NCBI RefSeq assembly: GCF_004005865.1
Contig: NZ_SACN01000001.1
Coordinates: 1,488,001-1,552,000 of the forward strand
Length of the DNA: 64,000 bases
Direction: 5' to 3'
From: Sphingomonas crocodyli
Lineage (GTDB): Bacteria; Pseudomonadota; Alphaproteobacteria; Sphingomonadales; Sphingomonadaceae
The position numbers were made by a program, and so were the translations under genes. The notes under the pieces are model-generated. The model was not told the origin of the DNA and did no database searches. It saw only the letters and a list, made by a program, of their open reading frames with translations. Each line of letters opens with the position of its first letter. The stretch's first letter is position 1. This document shows, piece by piece, positions 9,441 to 18,505 of the stretch.

Positions 9441-10816
9441 CAGGGGAAGGTCAGCTCCAGCCCGCCCGACACGGTGATCGCCTGTCCGCTGATCGCGGCG
9501 GCGGCGTCGGACAGGAGGAAGGCGATCATGCCCGCCACATCATCGGGCGCGCCGACGCGGCCCAGCGGCGTGCGCGGCTCGATCATCGCGCGGAAGGCGG
9601 CGGCGCCTTCGGCCCCCATCGAATCCGCCACACTGTCGCTCCAGATGAAGCCGGGCTGCAGCGCATTCACACGCACGCCGGTCGACGCGAAATCGCGCGC
9701 ATAGGCCAGGCTGAGCCCGATCATCGCCGCCTTCGATCCGCCATAGGCCGACGCGCCATAGCCGGCGCGGATGCCCGCGACCGATGCGATGTTGATGATC
9801 GCGCCGCCGCCGCTCGCCGCAATCGGATGAAGCGCCTCGTCCATGCCGGTGCGCATGCCGCGATAGTTGATGTCGGTCAGGAATTGCAGATCGGCCTGCG
9901 CTAGTTCGGCGATCGTCCGGTTCTTCTGCTCGCCCGCATTGTTGATCAGGCCGTGGATCGCGCCGCGTGCGGCGATCACGCTGGCGATCGCGGCGGTCCA
10001 CGCATCCTTGCTGGTGACGTCGAGCGACACGGTCATCCCGTCGCCGCCCGCCGCACGGACCAGATCGAGCGTTTCCTGCGCCAGCGGCTGCTTGCGCCCG
10101 CCGACCGCAACGAAGGCGCCAAGGCGCCCCATCTCGATCGCGGTTTCGCGGCCGATGCCCGATGTCGCGCCGGTGATCAGGATCGTCTTGCCGTCGAGCC
10201 GGGGCGAGGCCGCACCCGTCGCACTGCGTCCGTCGAGCGTGATGACCGCGCCGGTCATGAAGCGGCTACGATCGTCGATCAGCGTCTCGGTCGCCGCGCG
10301 AACATGTGCGGGATCGGCCGAAGCGGGGAAGCCCAGCCGGTTCGACCGCAGCGTCAGCCCCGCCTTCGTTGCATCGAGCAAAGCGCCCGACAGCGCCAGC
10401 GTGAAGGCGTTGGCAGCAGCGTCGAGTTCGGGGGTGGGCTTGCCGGGTTCGGCGGTCAGATATTGGACCAGCAACGTGCCCTGTCCGCGCATCAGCCGGT
10501 TGGCGTTGCGCGCCGCGAGCCACGCCGAATGGAGCGCGACCTCGGCCTTCACCGCGCCCAGCGCGGCGGGCGGGCAGTGGACCTGCAGGTCGATCACGTC
10601 CCCGCCGATCAGCGCCGCGATCCGATCCCAATCGGCCTCGACCGCGCAATCGGCCTCGATGATCTCCGCGCCCGCCAGCGCCGCCAGTTTGTCGCGCAGG
10701 CCCGCATCGCAATCGCGATCGACCGTGAGGATCAGCCGGTCGCGCCGGCCCGCGAGCAACTCAGCCGCGATCAGGCCGAAACGGGTGCCGGCATTGGACA
10801 GGAGCGCGGTCGTCAT
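9440..10816 (-). CDS. Double SDR protein: degenerate SDR domain fused to an intact SDR oxidoreductase
   Basis: 458 residues. The C-terminal half (about 208-458) is a classical short-chain dehydrogenase: TGATSGIGRE cofactor motif, NNAG, catalytic Ser (NIASVAG) and YGGSK, ending in SGGLELTFP. The N-terminal half (about 1-200) has SDR-like layout (LTLRSNRLGFP, GAVITLDGRS) but no glycine motif and no Tyr-x-x-x-Lys, so it is probably structural. The ATG at 10816 was chosen because the longer frame overlaps the upstream cupin. It lies between the cupin and PQQ dehydrogenase genes in one operon. The substrate is unknown. Confidence 0.88.
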   Translation of the reverse strand: MTTALLSNAGTRFGLIAAELLAGRRDRLILTVDRDCDAGLRDKLAALAGAEIIEADCAVEADWDRIAALIGGDVIDLQVHCPPAALGAVKAEVALHSAWLAARNANRLMRGQGTLLVQYLTAEPGKPTPELDAAANAFTLALSGALLDATKAGLTLRSNRLGFPASADPAHVRAATETLIDDRSRFMTGAVITLDGRSATGAASPRLDGKTILITGATSGIGRETAIEMGRLGAFVAVGGRKQPLAQETLDLVRAAGGDGMTVSLDVTSKDAWTAAIASVIAARGAIHGLINNAGEQKNRTIAELAQADLQFLTDINYRGMRTGMDEALHPIAASGGGAIINIASVAGIRAGYGASAYGGSKAAMIGLSLAYARDFASTGVRVNALQPGFIWSDSVADSMGAEGAAAFRAMIEPRTPLGRVGAPDDVAGMIAFLLSDAAAAISGQAITVSGGLELTFP

Positions 10817-10820
10817 CGCC

Positions 10821-11564
10821 TCAGAACCCGATCGACGCGCCGAAATTGACGTAGAGCTGCGTCTCGCCGGTCGTCGCCAGCGCGCTGATCGCGTCGGCGG
10901 GCGGATAGAAGAAATAGGCATGGCGCGGGCCGGTTTCGCCGCCGTCGACCGCCAGGCCGCCCTCGATCACGAACATTTCGAGATAGGTCGGCAGGCTCGA
11001 AACGCTGCTCGTCCAGCCGGCGGGCAGCTTCACGAAGGCGCTGCCTTCGCCCGTTTCCGGATCGGTGCTGAGCACACAGACTTCGGCCGTGCCGCCCAGG
11101 AAGTTGGCGACCGTCCAGCCTTTGTCCTCCACCGGATCGCGCATCGCGGTCGGCGCACGGGGCGGGGTGGCGCCTTCGACCGTGTAGAGATCGGTCTTCA
11201 GTGGCTCGGGCACGAAGTTGAAATCGAGATCGCGGCCGACGCGCGACAGGAACAGCGATTCCTCACGGATCGCGCTCTTGAAACCGTGGACGGTCAGCGG
11301 CGGATGGAAGACATAGGTGCCGGGCTTCACCCACAGCCGGCTGTCGAAGCTGAAATCGCCCGCGACGCCGAGGATTTCTTCATAGGTGTGGTGATAATGC
11401 GCGACCTTGGGCGGTTCGTAATTGTCCGCCGGGCACAGCCGCTGCAGCGCGGTGCGCGCGCCCGTCTCGGTGTCGCGGCTCAGCATCTTGCTGTAGAGAC
11501 CTGCGGGGCCAAGCGGCGCCCAATCCATCGCATCCACATCCAGAGCTTCGATCCGCGGTCGCAT
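10821..11564 (-). CDS. Two-domain cupin protein (DUF4437-like), copy 1
   Basis: A 247-residue bicupin. The first domain has a metal-site motif AHYHHTYEEI with a later VHGF histidine; the second (about 140-247) is more degenerate (LPAGWTSSVSSLPTYLEMFVIEGG). The opening pattern W-PLG-GL resembles the cupin at 19293, so the two are paralogues. The ATG at 11564 has GGGAG eight bases upstream and is preferred to a TTG at 11579. It heads the operon cupin-SDR-PQQ dehydrogenase and is divergent from another cupin. Such proteins may be dioxygenases, isomerases or binding proteins; no activity is assigned. Confidence 0.8.
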   Translation of the reverse strand: MRPRIEALDVDAMDWAPLGPAGLYSKMLSRDTETGARTALQRLCPADNYEPPKVAHYHHTYEEILGVAGDFSFDSRLWVKPGTYVFHPPLTVHGFKSAIREESLFLSRVGRDLDFNFVPEPLKTDLYTVEGATPPRAPTAMRDPVEDKGWTVANFLGGTAEVCVLSTDPETGEGSAFVKLPAGWTSSVSSLPTYLEMFVIEGGLAVDGGETGPRHAYFFYPPADAISALATTGETQLYVNFGASIGF

Positions 11565-11731
11565 TGGCAAATCTCCCAAAGTCCAAGCGATATGACATTA
11601 TCATGGCGTCGTGGTCGCAACACCGCGACACCGACTTTGTTCGCCACGCGACGTTTCGTTAGGATGAATTCGCCATTTTCGATCGTGACGCGCAGGGGCA
11701 TGCTCGCAAGGAATCGCATAGGGGCAGTGCG
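11565..11731. promoter_or_regulatory. Divergent promoter region between two cupin genes
   Basis: A 167-bp region, relatively A+T-rich, with no coding frame of its own. It carries the fifth, half-perfect copy of the cluster palindrome at 11636-11656. Confidence 0.5.
11636..11656. promoter_or_regulatory. IclR-cluster operator candidate, site 5
   Basis: The left half TTTGTTCGCC is a perfect match to the complement of the conserved half-site and the central base is A. The right half CGCGACGTTT keeps only the inner GCGA. It is the weakest of the five sites, but lies in the middle of a divergent promoter region. Confidence 0.35.
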
Positions 11732-12466
11732 GTGATCGAGACTTTTCGCGTCGATATTTCGGAATGCCGGCACGATCATCAGATCGGGGTCGAGCCATTC
11801 GAGGACTGGGGCAGCCCAGCGCAGGTGCGCGCGCTGCGCCGGCTCGACGACGGATCGCTGCGCAGCGGCCTGATCGCGCTGCCCGCCGGATGGCAGGGCA
11901 CGGCCGGCGACGCGCCGCTGACGCAGATCTACGTCCGTTCGGGCCGGTTCGAAATTGACGGGCGCAGCCTTGCGGCGGGCGCGTGGGTCGTTCTGGGCGG
12001 CGGCTATGAGGCCGCGTGCGGATCGGCCGAGGGGTGCGAACTGATCGCCATCTTCGACGCGCCATGCGACCAGTCGGCCGAACGTGCGCCGATGATCGAG
12101 ATCAACGAGGACGTGTTCGCGATCGAGCCGTTCACGCCCGTTATCGGGGGCAAGCCCTTCACCGGATTCGAACGCCGCGTTCTGTGGCTCGATCCGCTGA
12201 CCGGCGCCGACACCCGTCTGCTGCGCGTGCCCGGCGGCTTCAAGGGCGGCGGGCCGAACTGGCATCCGGTGCAGGAGGAAATCTTCTGCCTGGAAGGCGA
12301 TATCCAGCCCGACGAAACCCGCCCGATGGGCGCCGGCTCCTTCCTGTGGAACCCCGCCTACAGCATCCACGGCTTTGCGGAACAGAGCTCAAGCGGGTGC
12401 CTGCTGCTCGAATGGCATGACGGCCCTTGGGCGATCACGCTGGAACCGGGCATCACGCGGCCCTGA
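11732..12466 (+). CDS. Two-domain cupin protein (DUF4437-like), copy 2
   Basis: A 244-residue bicupin of the same family as those at 10821 and 19293. Here the second domain holds the better metal site: NWHPVQEEIFCLEG, then SIHGF. The first domain (LPAGWQGTAGDAPLTQIYVRSG) lacks the HxH motif. PAGWQGTA recurs in the cupin at 19293, supporting a common origin. It starts with GTG at 11732. It is a single-gene unit ending at a large inverted repeat. The function is unknown; membership of the cluster suggests catabolism. Confidence 0.75.
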   Translation: MIETFRVDISECRHDHQIGVEPFEDWGSPAQVRALRRLDDGSLRSGLIALPAGWQGTAGDAPLTQIYVRSGRFEIDGRSLAAGAWVVLGGGYEAACGSAEGCELIAIFDAPCDQSAERAPMIEINEDVFAIEPFTPVIGGKPFTGFERRVLWLDPLTGADTRLLRVPGGFKGGGPNWHPVQEEIFCLEGDIQPDETRPMGAGSFLWNPAYSIHGFAEQSSSGCLLLEWHDGPWAITLEPGITRP

Positions 12467-12490
12467 GCGGCCGGCCGCTTCCCAAAATAC

Positions 12491-12572
12491 GTCACCCCGG
12501 GCTTGACCCGGGGTCCCGCTTCTTCTTGCAGCCTCAGCTAAAAGCGGGACCCCGGGTCAAGCCCGGGGTGAC
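12491..12572. repeat. Intergenic inverted repeat, family B
   Basis: A 31-bp arm beginning GTCACCCCGGGCTTGACC (12491-12521) is perfectly complementary to 12542-12572, with a 20-base loop. It separates convergent genes and a related copy lies at 61951-62146. It probably acts as a bidirectional terminator. Confidence 0.85.
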
Positions 12573-12610
12573 GAAAGGGTGGGGAGGCGCAACGCACCTC
12601 CCCCAATCAA

Positions 12611-13930
12611 TCAGGCGACCACCGGCTCGGCGCGGCCCGCATAGGGGACGTCGCGGTTGCCGTAGCGGCGGACGCGGATGTTGGCCTGTTCGCCGTGACC
12701 GGCAAAGCCTTCGAGGTCGCACAGGCGGCTGCAATATTCGCCGACCATCGCCGACGCGGCGTCGGTCGTGACCTTCTGATAGGTGCAGGTCTTCAGGAAC
12801 TTGCCCACCCACAGGCCGCCCGTATAGCGCGCCGCCTTGCCGGTCGGCAGGGTGTGGTTGGTGCCGATCACCTTGTCGCCATAGGACACGTTGGTGCGCG
12901 GGCCGAGGAACAGCGCGCCATAGTTGGTCATGTTGTCGAGGAAGTAGTCCGGATCCTGCGTCATCACCTGGACGTGCTCCGACGCGATCTCGTCGGCGAT
13001 GCGGACCATTTCCTCGTCGCTTTCGGCGACGATCACCTCGCCATAATCCTCCCACGCGCGGCGGGCGTGCGGCGCGGTCGGCAGGATCAGGAGCAGGCGC
13101 TCGATCTCGGCCATCGTCTCGCGCGCCAGCTTTTCCGACGTGGTGAGCAGGATGGCGGGGCTGTCCGGGCCATGCTCGGCCTGGCCGAGGATGTCGGTGG
13201 CGCACAGTTCGCCGTCGACGCTCTCATCGGCGATGACGAGCGTTTCGGTCGGGCCGGCGAACAGATCGATGCCGACCTTGCCGTACAGCTGGCGCTTGGC
13301 CTCCGCGACAAAGGCGTTGCCGGGGCCGACCAGGATATCGACCGGCGAGATCGACTGGGTGCCCAGCGCCATCGCGCCGACGGCCTGGATGCCGCCCAGC
13401 ACGTAGATCTCGTCCGCACCGGCCATCACCTGCGCGGCGACGATCGCGGGGGCGGGCTTGCCCTGGAACGGCGGGGCGCAACTGATCACGCGCGGCACGC
13501 CCGCGACCTTGGCGGTGATGACCGACATGTGTGCCGACGCCAGCAGCGGATATTTGCCGCCGGGAACGTAGCAGCCGGCCGCGTTCATCGGCAGGTTCTT
13601 GTGGCCCAGGATGACGCCGGGCATCGTTTCTACCTCGACGTCCTTCATGCTGTCGCGCTGGATCTGCGCGAAGTTGCGGACCTGCTTCTGCGCGAACTCG
13701 ATGTCCTTCAGGTCCTGCGCGGTCAGCTGGTCGAGGCACGCCTGCTTTTCCTTTTCGGAGAGCAGGAAGCTTTCGGGCGACCAGTTATCGAACTTCTGCG
13801 AAAGTTCGCGCACCGCCGCGTCGCCGCGCGCCGCGATGTCGGCAAGCGTGCGCTCGACGGTTTCGCGGACGCTCGCGTCGATCGCCTTCTTCTCGTCGGC
13901 CTTCGCGCCGCGCTTCAGCCAGATAGCCAT
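12611..13930 (-). CDS. Histidinol-dehydrogenase-family NAD-dependent alcohol dehydrogenase
   Basis: 439 residues, homologous to HisD over its length. Zinc and catalytic features are kept: [13 protein letters not shown] (Gln and His ligands), [10 protein letters not shown] (the Glu-His catalytic pair), [17 protein letters not shown] and a C-terminal [12 protein letters not shown] histidine. There is no his operon around it. It follows an isocitrate-lyase-family gene within a catabolic cluster, so oxidation of another primary alcohol to a carboxylate is more likely than histidine synthesis; HpsN (sulfopropanediol dehydrogenase) is one known relative of this kind. The ATG at 13930 was chosen; AGGAG lies upstream. 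Confidence 0.85.
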   Translation of the reverse strand: MAIWLKRGAKADEKKAIDASVRETVERTLADIAARGDAAVRELSQKFDNWSPESFLLSEKEKQACLDQLTAQDLKDIEFAQKQVRNFAQIQRDSMKDVEVETMPGVILGHKNLPMNAAGCYVPGGKYPLLASAHMSVITAKVAGVPRVISCAPPFQGKPAPAIVAAQVMAGADEIYVLGGIQAVGAMALGTQSISPVDILVGPGNAFVAEAKRQLYGKVGIDLFAGPTETLVIADESVDGELCATDILGQAEHGPDSPAILLTTSEKLARETMAEIERLLLILPTAPHARRAWEDYGEVIVAESDEEMVRIADEIASEHVQVMTQDPDYFLDNMTNYGALFLGPRTNVSYGDKVIGTNHTLPTGKAARYTGGLWVGKFLKTCTYQKVTTDAASAMVGEYCSRLCDLEGFAGHGEQANIRVRRYGNRDVPYAGRAEPVVA

Positions 13931-13973
13931 GTTACGGAAACTCCTTGCGAAATCGCTTTTGGATTGTTCGGGA

Positions 13974-14837
13974 TTATTCGGGGCGCGCCCATTTGCGTTC
14001 GAAGGCCCAGACGTCTTCGAACCCGATGAGCGAGCAGAATTGCTTGAAATCGAACAGGCGGCGCTCGCCACCCGAGCCGTCGCCGCCTTTCAGCGTGCGC
14101 AGGCAATCCTCGACCGCCGCCGCCGCGACCAGGCTGGTCAGCGCCGGGAAGATGGCGAGCGCGAAGCCGATTTCCTCGAGCTGCTTGGGCGGCAGGATCG
14201 GGGTCAGGCCGCCCGACGCCATATTGGCGAGGACGGACTTGTCGACGCCGGCGCAGAAGCTGCGCATCTGATCCTCGGTCGTCAGCGCCTCGGGGAACAG
14301 CACATCGGCGCCGGCCTCGGCATAGGCATCCATCCGGCGGCGCACGCCGTCCAGCCCTTCGCTCTGCATCGCATCGGTGCGCGCGATGACGAGAAAGTCG
14401 GCGCTCTGCTTGGCGTCGACCGCGACCTTGATCTTTTCGACCATGTCTTCGATCGGAACGATCTGCTTGAACGGGGTGTGGCCGCACTTCTTGGGGAAAT
14501 CCTGATCCTCGATCTGGATCGCGGTGACGCCCGCCGCCTCATAGCCGCGCACGGTGTGGTGGACGTTCAGCAGGCCGCCATAGCCGGTGTCGGCGTCCGC
14601 AATGACCGGCGCGTTCGAGCTTTGGACCAGCGTCGCCATCCGGTCGGTCATCTGCGTGACCGAAGCGATCCCCGCGTCGGGCAGGCCGTAGGCGGATGCC
14701 GTCAGCCAATAGCCGCTGCCATAGACCGCGTCGAAGCCGACCTCGCGGGCGATCACCGCGGTGATCATATCCTGAATGCCCGGCGCCACGACGAAGTGGC
14801 CCGCGCGCAGCATCTCGGCAAGTTTCGGATCGGCCAT
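13974..14837 (-). CDS. Isocitrate lyase/PEP mutase-family C-C lyase
   Basis: 287 residues, a TIM-barrel of the PEP mutase/isocitrate lyase superfamily. Asp81 and Asp83 ([10 protein letters not shown]) and Glu110 would bind Mg2+, and KKCGH at 116-120 is the lyase signature with catalytic Cys118. The Cys makes a true lyase (methylisocitrate, dimethylmalate or a related 2-hydroxy diacid) more likely than a mutase or oxaloacetate decarboxylase. GGGAGAG precedes the ATG. It is the first gene of a two-gene operon with the HisD-family dehydrogenase, divergent from the MFS gene, with an operator candidate between. Confidence 0.88.
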   Translation of the reverse strand: MADPKLAEMLRAGHFVVAPGIQDMITAVIAREVGFDAVYGSGYWLTASAYGLPDAGIASVTQMTDRMATLVQSSNAPVIADADTGYGGLLNVHHTVRGYEAAGVTAIQIEDQDFPKKCGHTPFKQIVPIEDMVEKIKVAVDAKQSADFLVIARTDAMQSEGLDGVRRRMDAYAEAGADVLFPEALTTEDQMRSFCAGVDKSVLANMASGGLTPILPPKQLEEIGFALAIFPALTSLVAAAAVEDCLRTLKGGDGSGGERRLFDFKQFCSLIGFEDVWAFERKWARPE

Positions 14838-14904
14838 CAAATCTCTCCCTCGGATGACCGTCTGGCTAATCGCGTCGCAGCCGCGCTCAACGGCGCGTCG
14901 GGGG

Positions 14905-14925
14905 CATGTTCGCCTGGCGGACAAA
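14905..14925. promoter_or_regulatory. IclR-cluster operator candidate, site 2
   Basis: Left half CATGTTCGCC (8 of 10 matches), central T, right half GGCGGACAAA (9 of 10). It lies between the divergent lyase and MFS genes and could control both. Confidence 0.55.
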
Positions 14926-14981
14926 GTGGGGGACGCGGTGTCCTTGTCGCCTGATCGTCATAGTGTGAAGCCGATGATAGG

Positions 14982-16211
14982 ATGGGCAGCACTATGACGA
15001 CGAACAGCGGGACCAATCGACGCGGATGGACCTTGGTCTGCGGACTCCTGCTGGTGATGACGATATGTCACGGAACGATCAGTTCGGGCCTGCCCACGCT
15101 CGACAAGGCTCTGCTCGCCGATCTCGGCATTTCGCGCGGCGACCTGAAACTTCGCGAGACGATCTTCCTGATGTCGTCGGGCCTTGCGGGGCTCGGGATC
15201 GGCATCCTCACCCGCCACATCGCGCCGCGCCGGATCGTGATCGCCGGGCTGCTGCTGATGTCGGCGACGCTCTACGCCTATAGCAAGGCCGCGACGATCG
15301 GGCAGATCTACGCCCTCTACGTTCTGTTCGGGCTGTGCTTCGCCAGCTCGCACGTCGTGATCATCGTCCTGCTGATCCGCGAACGCTTCGAAACACGGCG
15401 CGCCTTTGCGACGTCGGTAGCCTTGTCGGGCACCAGCATCGGCGCGTCGCTGTTCCCGCCGCTGATGGTGCTGGCGCAGGAGCATATGGACTGGCGCCAC
15501 CTGCTCGCCGGCCTCGCGATCGTGCCGTTGCTGATCCTGCCGGTCGCCGCCTTCCTGATCCGCCCGCCGCGCGATGTGGCGACGACGACCGAGGAAAGCA
15601 CCGTCGCAGCACCGGTATCGATGGCATCGACGCCGCGCAGCCCGCTGGGCGTCACGCTGCTGATCATCGCGACCTTCGGCACCTTCTTCGGATCGACCGC
15701 CTTCCTGCTCAACCTGTTCCTGCACCTGCAGGATATCGGGCTGAACCCGCGCACCGCGGCCGCCGGCATGACGGTGGTGTTCACGCTGGGCCTCGTCGGC
15801 AAGGTGATGGTCGGCGCAGCCGCCGAACGCTGGGGCGTGCAGACGGTGTGGTCGACGCAGCATTTCCTGCTGCTCGGCGGCGCGATCCTGCTGACGCTCA
15901 GCAAGCCGGCCTTTGCGTGGCCGGGTCTGGTCCTCCTCGGGCTCGGCTGGGCCGGCTGCTATGTGCTGACGCAGGTCGTGATCGCGGACTTCTTCGCGGG
16001 GCCGAAGCTGGGGCAGCTCACCGGCTGGTTCATCGTGCTGGAGGCGATCGGATCGGGCAGCGGCGTGTGGCTGGCGGGCGTCTTCTACGACCATTTCGGC
16101 AGCTACAAGCCGGGCTTCATGCTGTGCTGCGCGCTGATCGTGGTCGCGCTGGTCGCCGGCCTGTTCTTCCGGCGCGAGGCGATGCGCCTGAAGCGGGCGG
16201 TGCTCGTCTAA
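14982..16211 (+). CDS. Major facilitator superfamily transporter
   Basis: A 409-residue inner-membrane protein with about 12 hydrophobic helices and a central polar loop around residues 190-215. It resembles monocarboxylate/oxalate-formate-type MFS carriers. Likely role: uptake of the organic acid or ring compound handled by the cluster. ATG at 14982 is used; ATG at 14994 is also possible and neither has a strong ribosome binding site. It ends tail-to-tail with the IclR gene at a large inverted repeat. Confidence 0.88.
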   Translation: MGSTMTTNSGTNRRGWTLVCGLLLVMTICHGTISSGLPTLDKALLADLGISRGDLKLRETIFLMSSGLAGLGIGILTRHIAPRRIVIAGLLLMSATLYAYSKAATIGQIYALYVLFGLCFASSHVVIIVLLIRERFETRRAFATSVALSGTSIGASLFPPLMVLAQEHMDWRHLLAGLAIVPLLILPVAAFLIRPPRDVATTTEESTVAAPVSMASTPRSPLGVTLLIIATFGTFFGSTAFLLNLFLHLQDIGLNPRTAAAGMTVVFTLGLVGKVMVGAAAERWGVQTVWSTQHFLLLGGAILLTLSKPAFAWPGLVLLGLGWAGCYVLTQVVIADFFAGPKLGQLTGWFIVLEAIGSGSGVWLAGVFYDHFGSYKPGFMLCCALIVVALVAGLFFRREAMRLKRAVLV

Positions 16212-16219
16212 CACACCTC

Positions 16220-16326
16220 GTCATTGCGAGCGTAGCGAAGCAATCCAGGCCCGCACTGGAGAGGCTCGCGACCTAACTCTAGTGCGGGCCTGGATTGCCG
16301 CGTCGCCTGCGGCTCCTCGCAATGAC
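16220..16326. repeat. Intergenic inverted repeat, family A
   Basis: Arms start GTCATTGCGAG and end CTCGCAATGAC, with internal CAGGCCCGCACT and AGTGCGGGCCTG also complementary. Copies occur at 41021-41126 and 62695-62801, and in part at 63974. It lies between the convergent MFS and IclR genes. Confidence 0.85.
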
Positions 16327-16348
16327 GATGAAAAGGGGGGGGCGCGGC

Positions 16349-17149
16349 TTACTCCGCCGCCGCCATCTCGTCGCCGATCGCCTTGGCGCAATCCTTGAGT
16401 GGTTCCAGGAACCGGCGGATCGCGTCGGGGATCGACAAAGCGTTGGCGAAGAACACCATCGTCAGCGCGCCCAGCAGGACGTCGCCTTCGAAGATCGGCA
16501 CCGCCATCGACGATGTCTTGCCCGGATTGGCCGAATATTGCGTGCGCGTCGCAGCGGCATAGCCCTGCCGCCTTATCTTCGCCGTCGCCTCGCCGCTTTC
16601 GAACTCGCGCAGGGTGAGGTTGTCGACGCCACGCTGGTTGACGCGATAGGCCTTGAGCAATTCCTCCTGCTCGTCGGGCGAGGCGAAGGCGAAATAGACG
16701 CGGCCCGATGACGACGGCAGCAGCGGTACCTGCCACCCCGGATAATAATTGTTGAAGGTGAGCGAGGTGAGCGCACTGGTCGAATCGCGCACCACCATCG
16801 CCTGCCCCACGCGCGTCACCACGCTGATCGGCCAGTCGATCAGCCGGGTCAGCCGCGTGATGTGCGGGCGCGAAATACTCACCAGACGATCGTGATTCTG
16901 GAATCCGCACGACAATGTCTGGATCAGGGCGGTCGGGCGGTAACGCTTGCGCGACGGCTCGCGCTCGATCAGCCGCTCCTCCAGCAACGTGCGCACGATG
17001 CGCGTCGCGGTGGGGTGCGGGATGCCCGCATTGTCCGCAATTTCGGTCAGCGTGAGCGCGCCGTTGCGGTTGATCGCCTGCAGCACCGCGATCGCGCGGC
17101 TGATCGCGCGGATCGATCCGTCTTTTTCGGCCTTCTGATCGTCTTCCAT
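16349..17149 (-). CDS. IclR-family transcriptional regulator
   Basis: 266 residues: an N-terminal winged helix-turn-helix (about 12-70; AIAVLQAINRNGALTLTEIA, GIPHPTATRIVRTLLEE) and a C-terminal effector domain (about 85-255; YSANPGKTSSMAVPIF). The ATG at 17149 is used; in-frame GTGs at 17158 and 17197 are possible. It sits between the MFS gene and operon A, and its upstream region has a copy of the palindrome found before four other units of the cluster. It is the best candidate for the protein that binds them, as autoregulator and pathway regulator. Effector unknown. Confidence 0.9.
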   Translation of the reverse strand: MEDDQKAEKDGSIRAISRAIAVLQAINRNGALTLTEIADNAGIPHPTATRIVRTLLEERLIEREPSRKRYRPTALIQTLSCGFQNHDRLVSISRPHITRLTRLIDWPISVVTRVGQAMVVRDSTSALTSLTFNNYYPGWQVPLLPSSSGRVYFAFASPDEQEELLKAYRVNQRGVDNLTLREFESGEATAKIRRQGYAAATRTQYSANPGKTSSMAVPIFEGDVLLGALTMVFFANALSIPDAIRRFLEPLKDCAKAIGDEMAAAE

Positions 17150-17209
17150 ACGGGAAACGTCCTTACCTGACGGGCGCAAGTCAAGCGCGGGCAACACCGC
17201 TCGCCGGGC

Positions 17210-17230
17210 ACTGTCCGCCAGGCGAACAAA
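17210..17230. promoter_or_regulatory. IclR-cluster operator candidate, site 3
   Basis: Left half ACTGTCCGCC (7 of 10), central A, right half GGCGAACAAA (10 of 10). It lies between the divergent IclR gene and operon A, fitting both autoregulation and control of the operon. Confidence 0.6.
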
Positions 17231-17311
17231 CAGCGCAAGTGATTGGCGCCGTTACGCAACCGAATGCCATCTGAACCCGTGTGACAGACATAAGACTTGG
17301 GTGGTCATAAG

Positions 17312-18505
17312 ATGCGGAAAGTCGAAGTGCTGGTGGTTGGGGCCGGCCCCGTCGGGACGGTATGCGCAGCGCGGCTGGCATCGATGGGTTTGTCGGTGAT
17401 GCTGGTGGAAGCGGAATCGTCGTGCGCGAACGATCTGCGCGCTTCGACTTTCCATGCCGCCTCGCTGGAAATGCTCGATGAGATCGGTGTGGCCGAACCG
17501 CTGATCGCACAGGGGCTGAAGGCGCCCGTCTATCAGTGGCGCGATCGCCAGAGCGGCGAGCGGCTGGAGTTCGATCTGAGCGAAGTCGCCGATCGCACCC
17601 GCTATCCCTTCCGTCTCCAGTGCGAGCAATTCTACATGGCCAACCTGCTGGCCGAACGGCTGGCGGGCGAGAGCAATGTCGAGGTGCTGTTCAACGCGCC
17701 GTTGATCGACGCGCGCGACACCGGCGACGAAGTGATCGCCACCATCGAGCAGAATGGCGAGAAGGTCGAGATCGCGGCCAGGTTCCTGGTCGGCGCGGAC
17801 GGATCGCGCTCGATCGTCCGCAAGCTGATCGGCGCGGAGTTCGGTGGGTTCACCTATGAGGAGAAATTCCTCAGCATGTCGACCCAGTTCCCGATCGAGG
17901 ACGTCGTTCCGGATCTGTCCTACGTCAATTACATCGCCGATCCCGCCGAATGGCTGGTCCTGCTGCGCGTGCCGAAATTCTGGCGCGTGCTGGTGCCGGC
18001 CGATGGCGATGCGACCAATGAGGATCTGACGTCGGATGCGAAGGCGGCGGACGTGTTCCGCCGGATCGTGGGCGATCAGCCGGTCGTCACCGACTATCGC
18101 CAGATCTATCGCGTGCATCAGCGCGTGGCCGACAAGTTTCTTAAAGGTCGCATGGCGATCATCGGCGATGCCGCGCACCTCAACAGCCCGATGGGCGGCT
18201 TCGGCATGAACAGCGGCATCCACGATGCGTGGAACCTGGCCGACAAGCTGCATCGCATCCTGCGCAAGGGCGGCGACGCCGGCCTGCTCGCCCTGTTCGA
18301 GCGCCAGCGCCGCACCGTGACGCACAGCTTCATCCAGGCGCAGACGATCGAGAATATGGCGCTGATGGAGCAGGGCGCGGACGAAGCGGCCAAGAAGCGC
18401 CGCGAACGCATGCGCACCATCCACGCCGATCCCGGCCTGCGTCGCGACTATCTGCTGCGCCAGGCCATGTTCCAGAGCCTTGAAGAAGAGGAGGGCATCC
18501 AGTGA
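17312..18505 (+). CDS. FAD-dependent aromatic-type monooxygenase
   Basis: 397 residues, class A flavoprotein hydroxylase (PHBH/MhpA type). Motifs are GAGPVG at about 10-15 for ADP binding, the DG motif LVGADGSRSIVR near 155-165, and the GD motif IIGDAAHLNSPMGGFGMN in the C-terminal third. The enzyme is expected to hydroxylate an activated aromatic or heteroaromatic ring using NAD(P)H and O2. It is the first gene of operon A and its stop overlaps the next start (GTGA). It is shorter than MhpA (about 550) and near the size of 6-hydroxynicotinate 3-monooxygenase. The substrate is not assigned. Confidence 0.88.
   Translation: MRKVEVLVVGAGPVGTVCAARLASMGLSVMLVEAESSCANDLRASTFHAASLEMLDEIGVAEPLIAQGLKAPVYQWRDRQSGERLEFDLSEVADRTRYPFRLQCEQFYMANLLAERLAGESNVEVLFNAPLIDARDTGDEVIATIEQNGEKVEIAARFLVGADGSRSIVRKLIGAEFGGFTYEEKFLSMSTQFPIEDVVPDLSYVNYIADPAEWLVLLRVPKFWRVLVPADGDATNEDLTSDAKAADVFRRIVGDQPVVTDYRQIYRVHQRVADKFLKGRMAIIGDAAHLNSPMGGFGMNSGIHDAWNLADKLHRILRKGGDAGLLALFERQRRTVTHSFIQAQTIENMALMEQGADEAAKKRRERMRTIHADPGLRRDYLLRQAMFQSLEEEEGIQ

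Noticed and set aside
12491..12572. CRISPR-like repeat unit
   Set aside because: A single inverted repeat with no regularly spaced direct repeats; no cas genes in the window.
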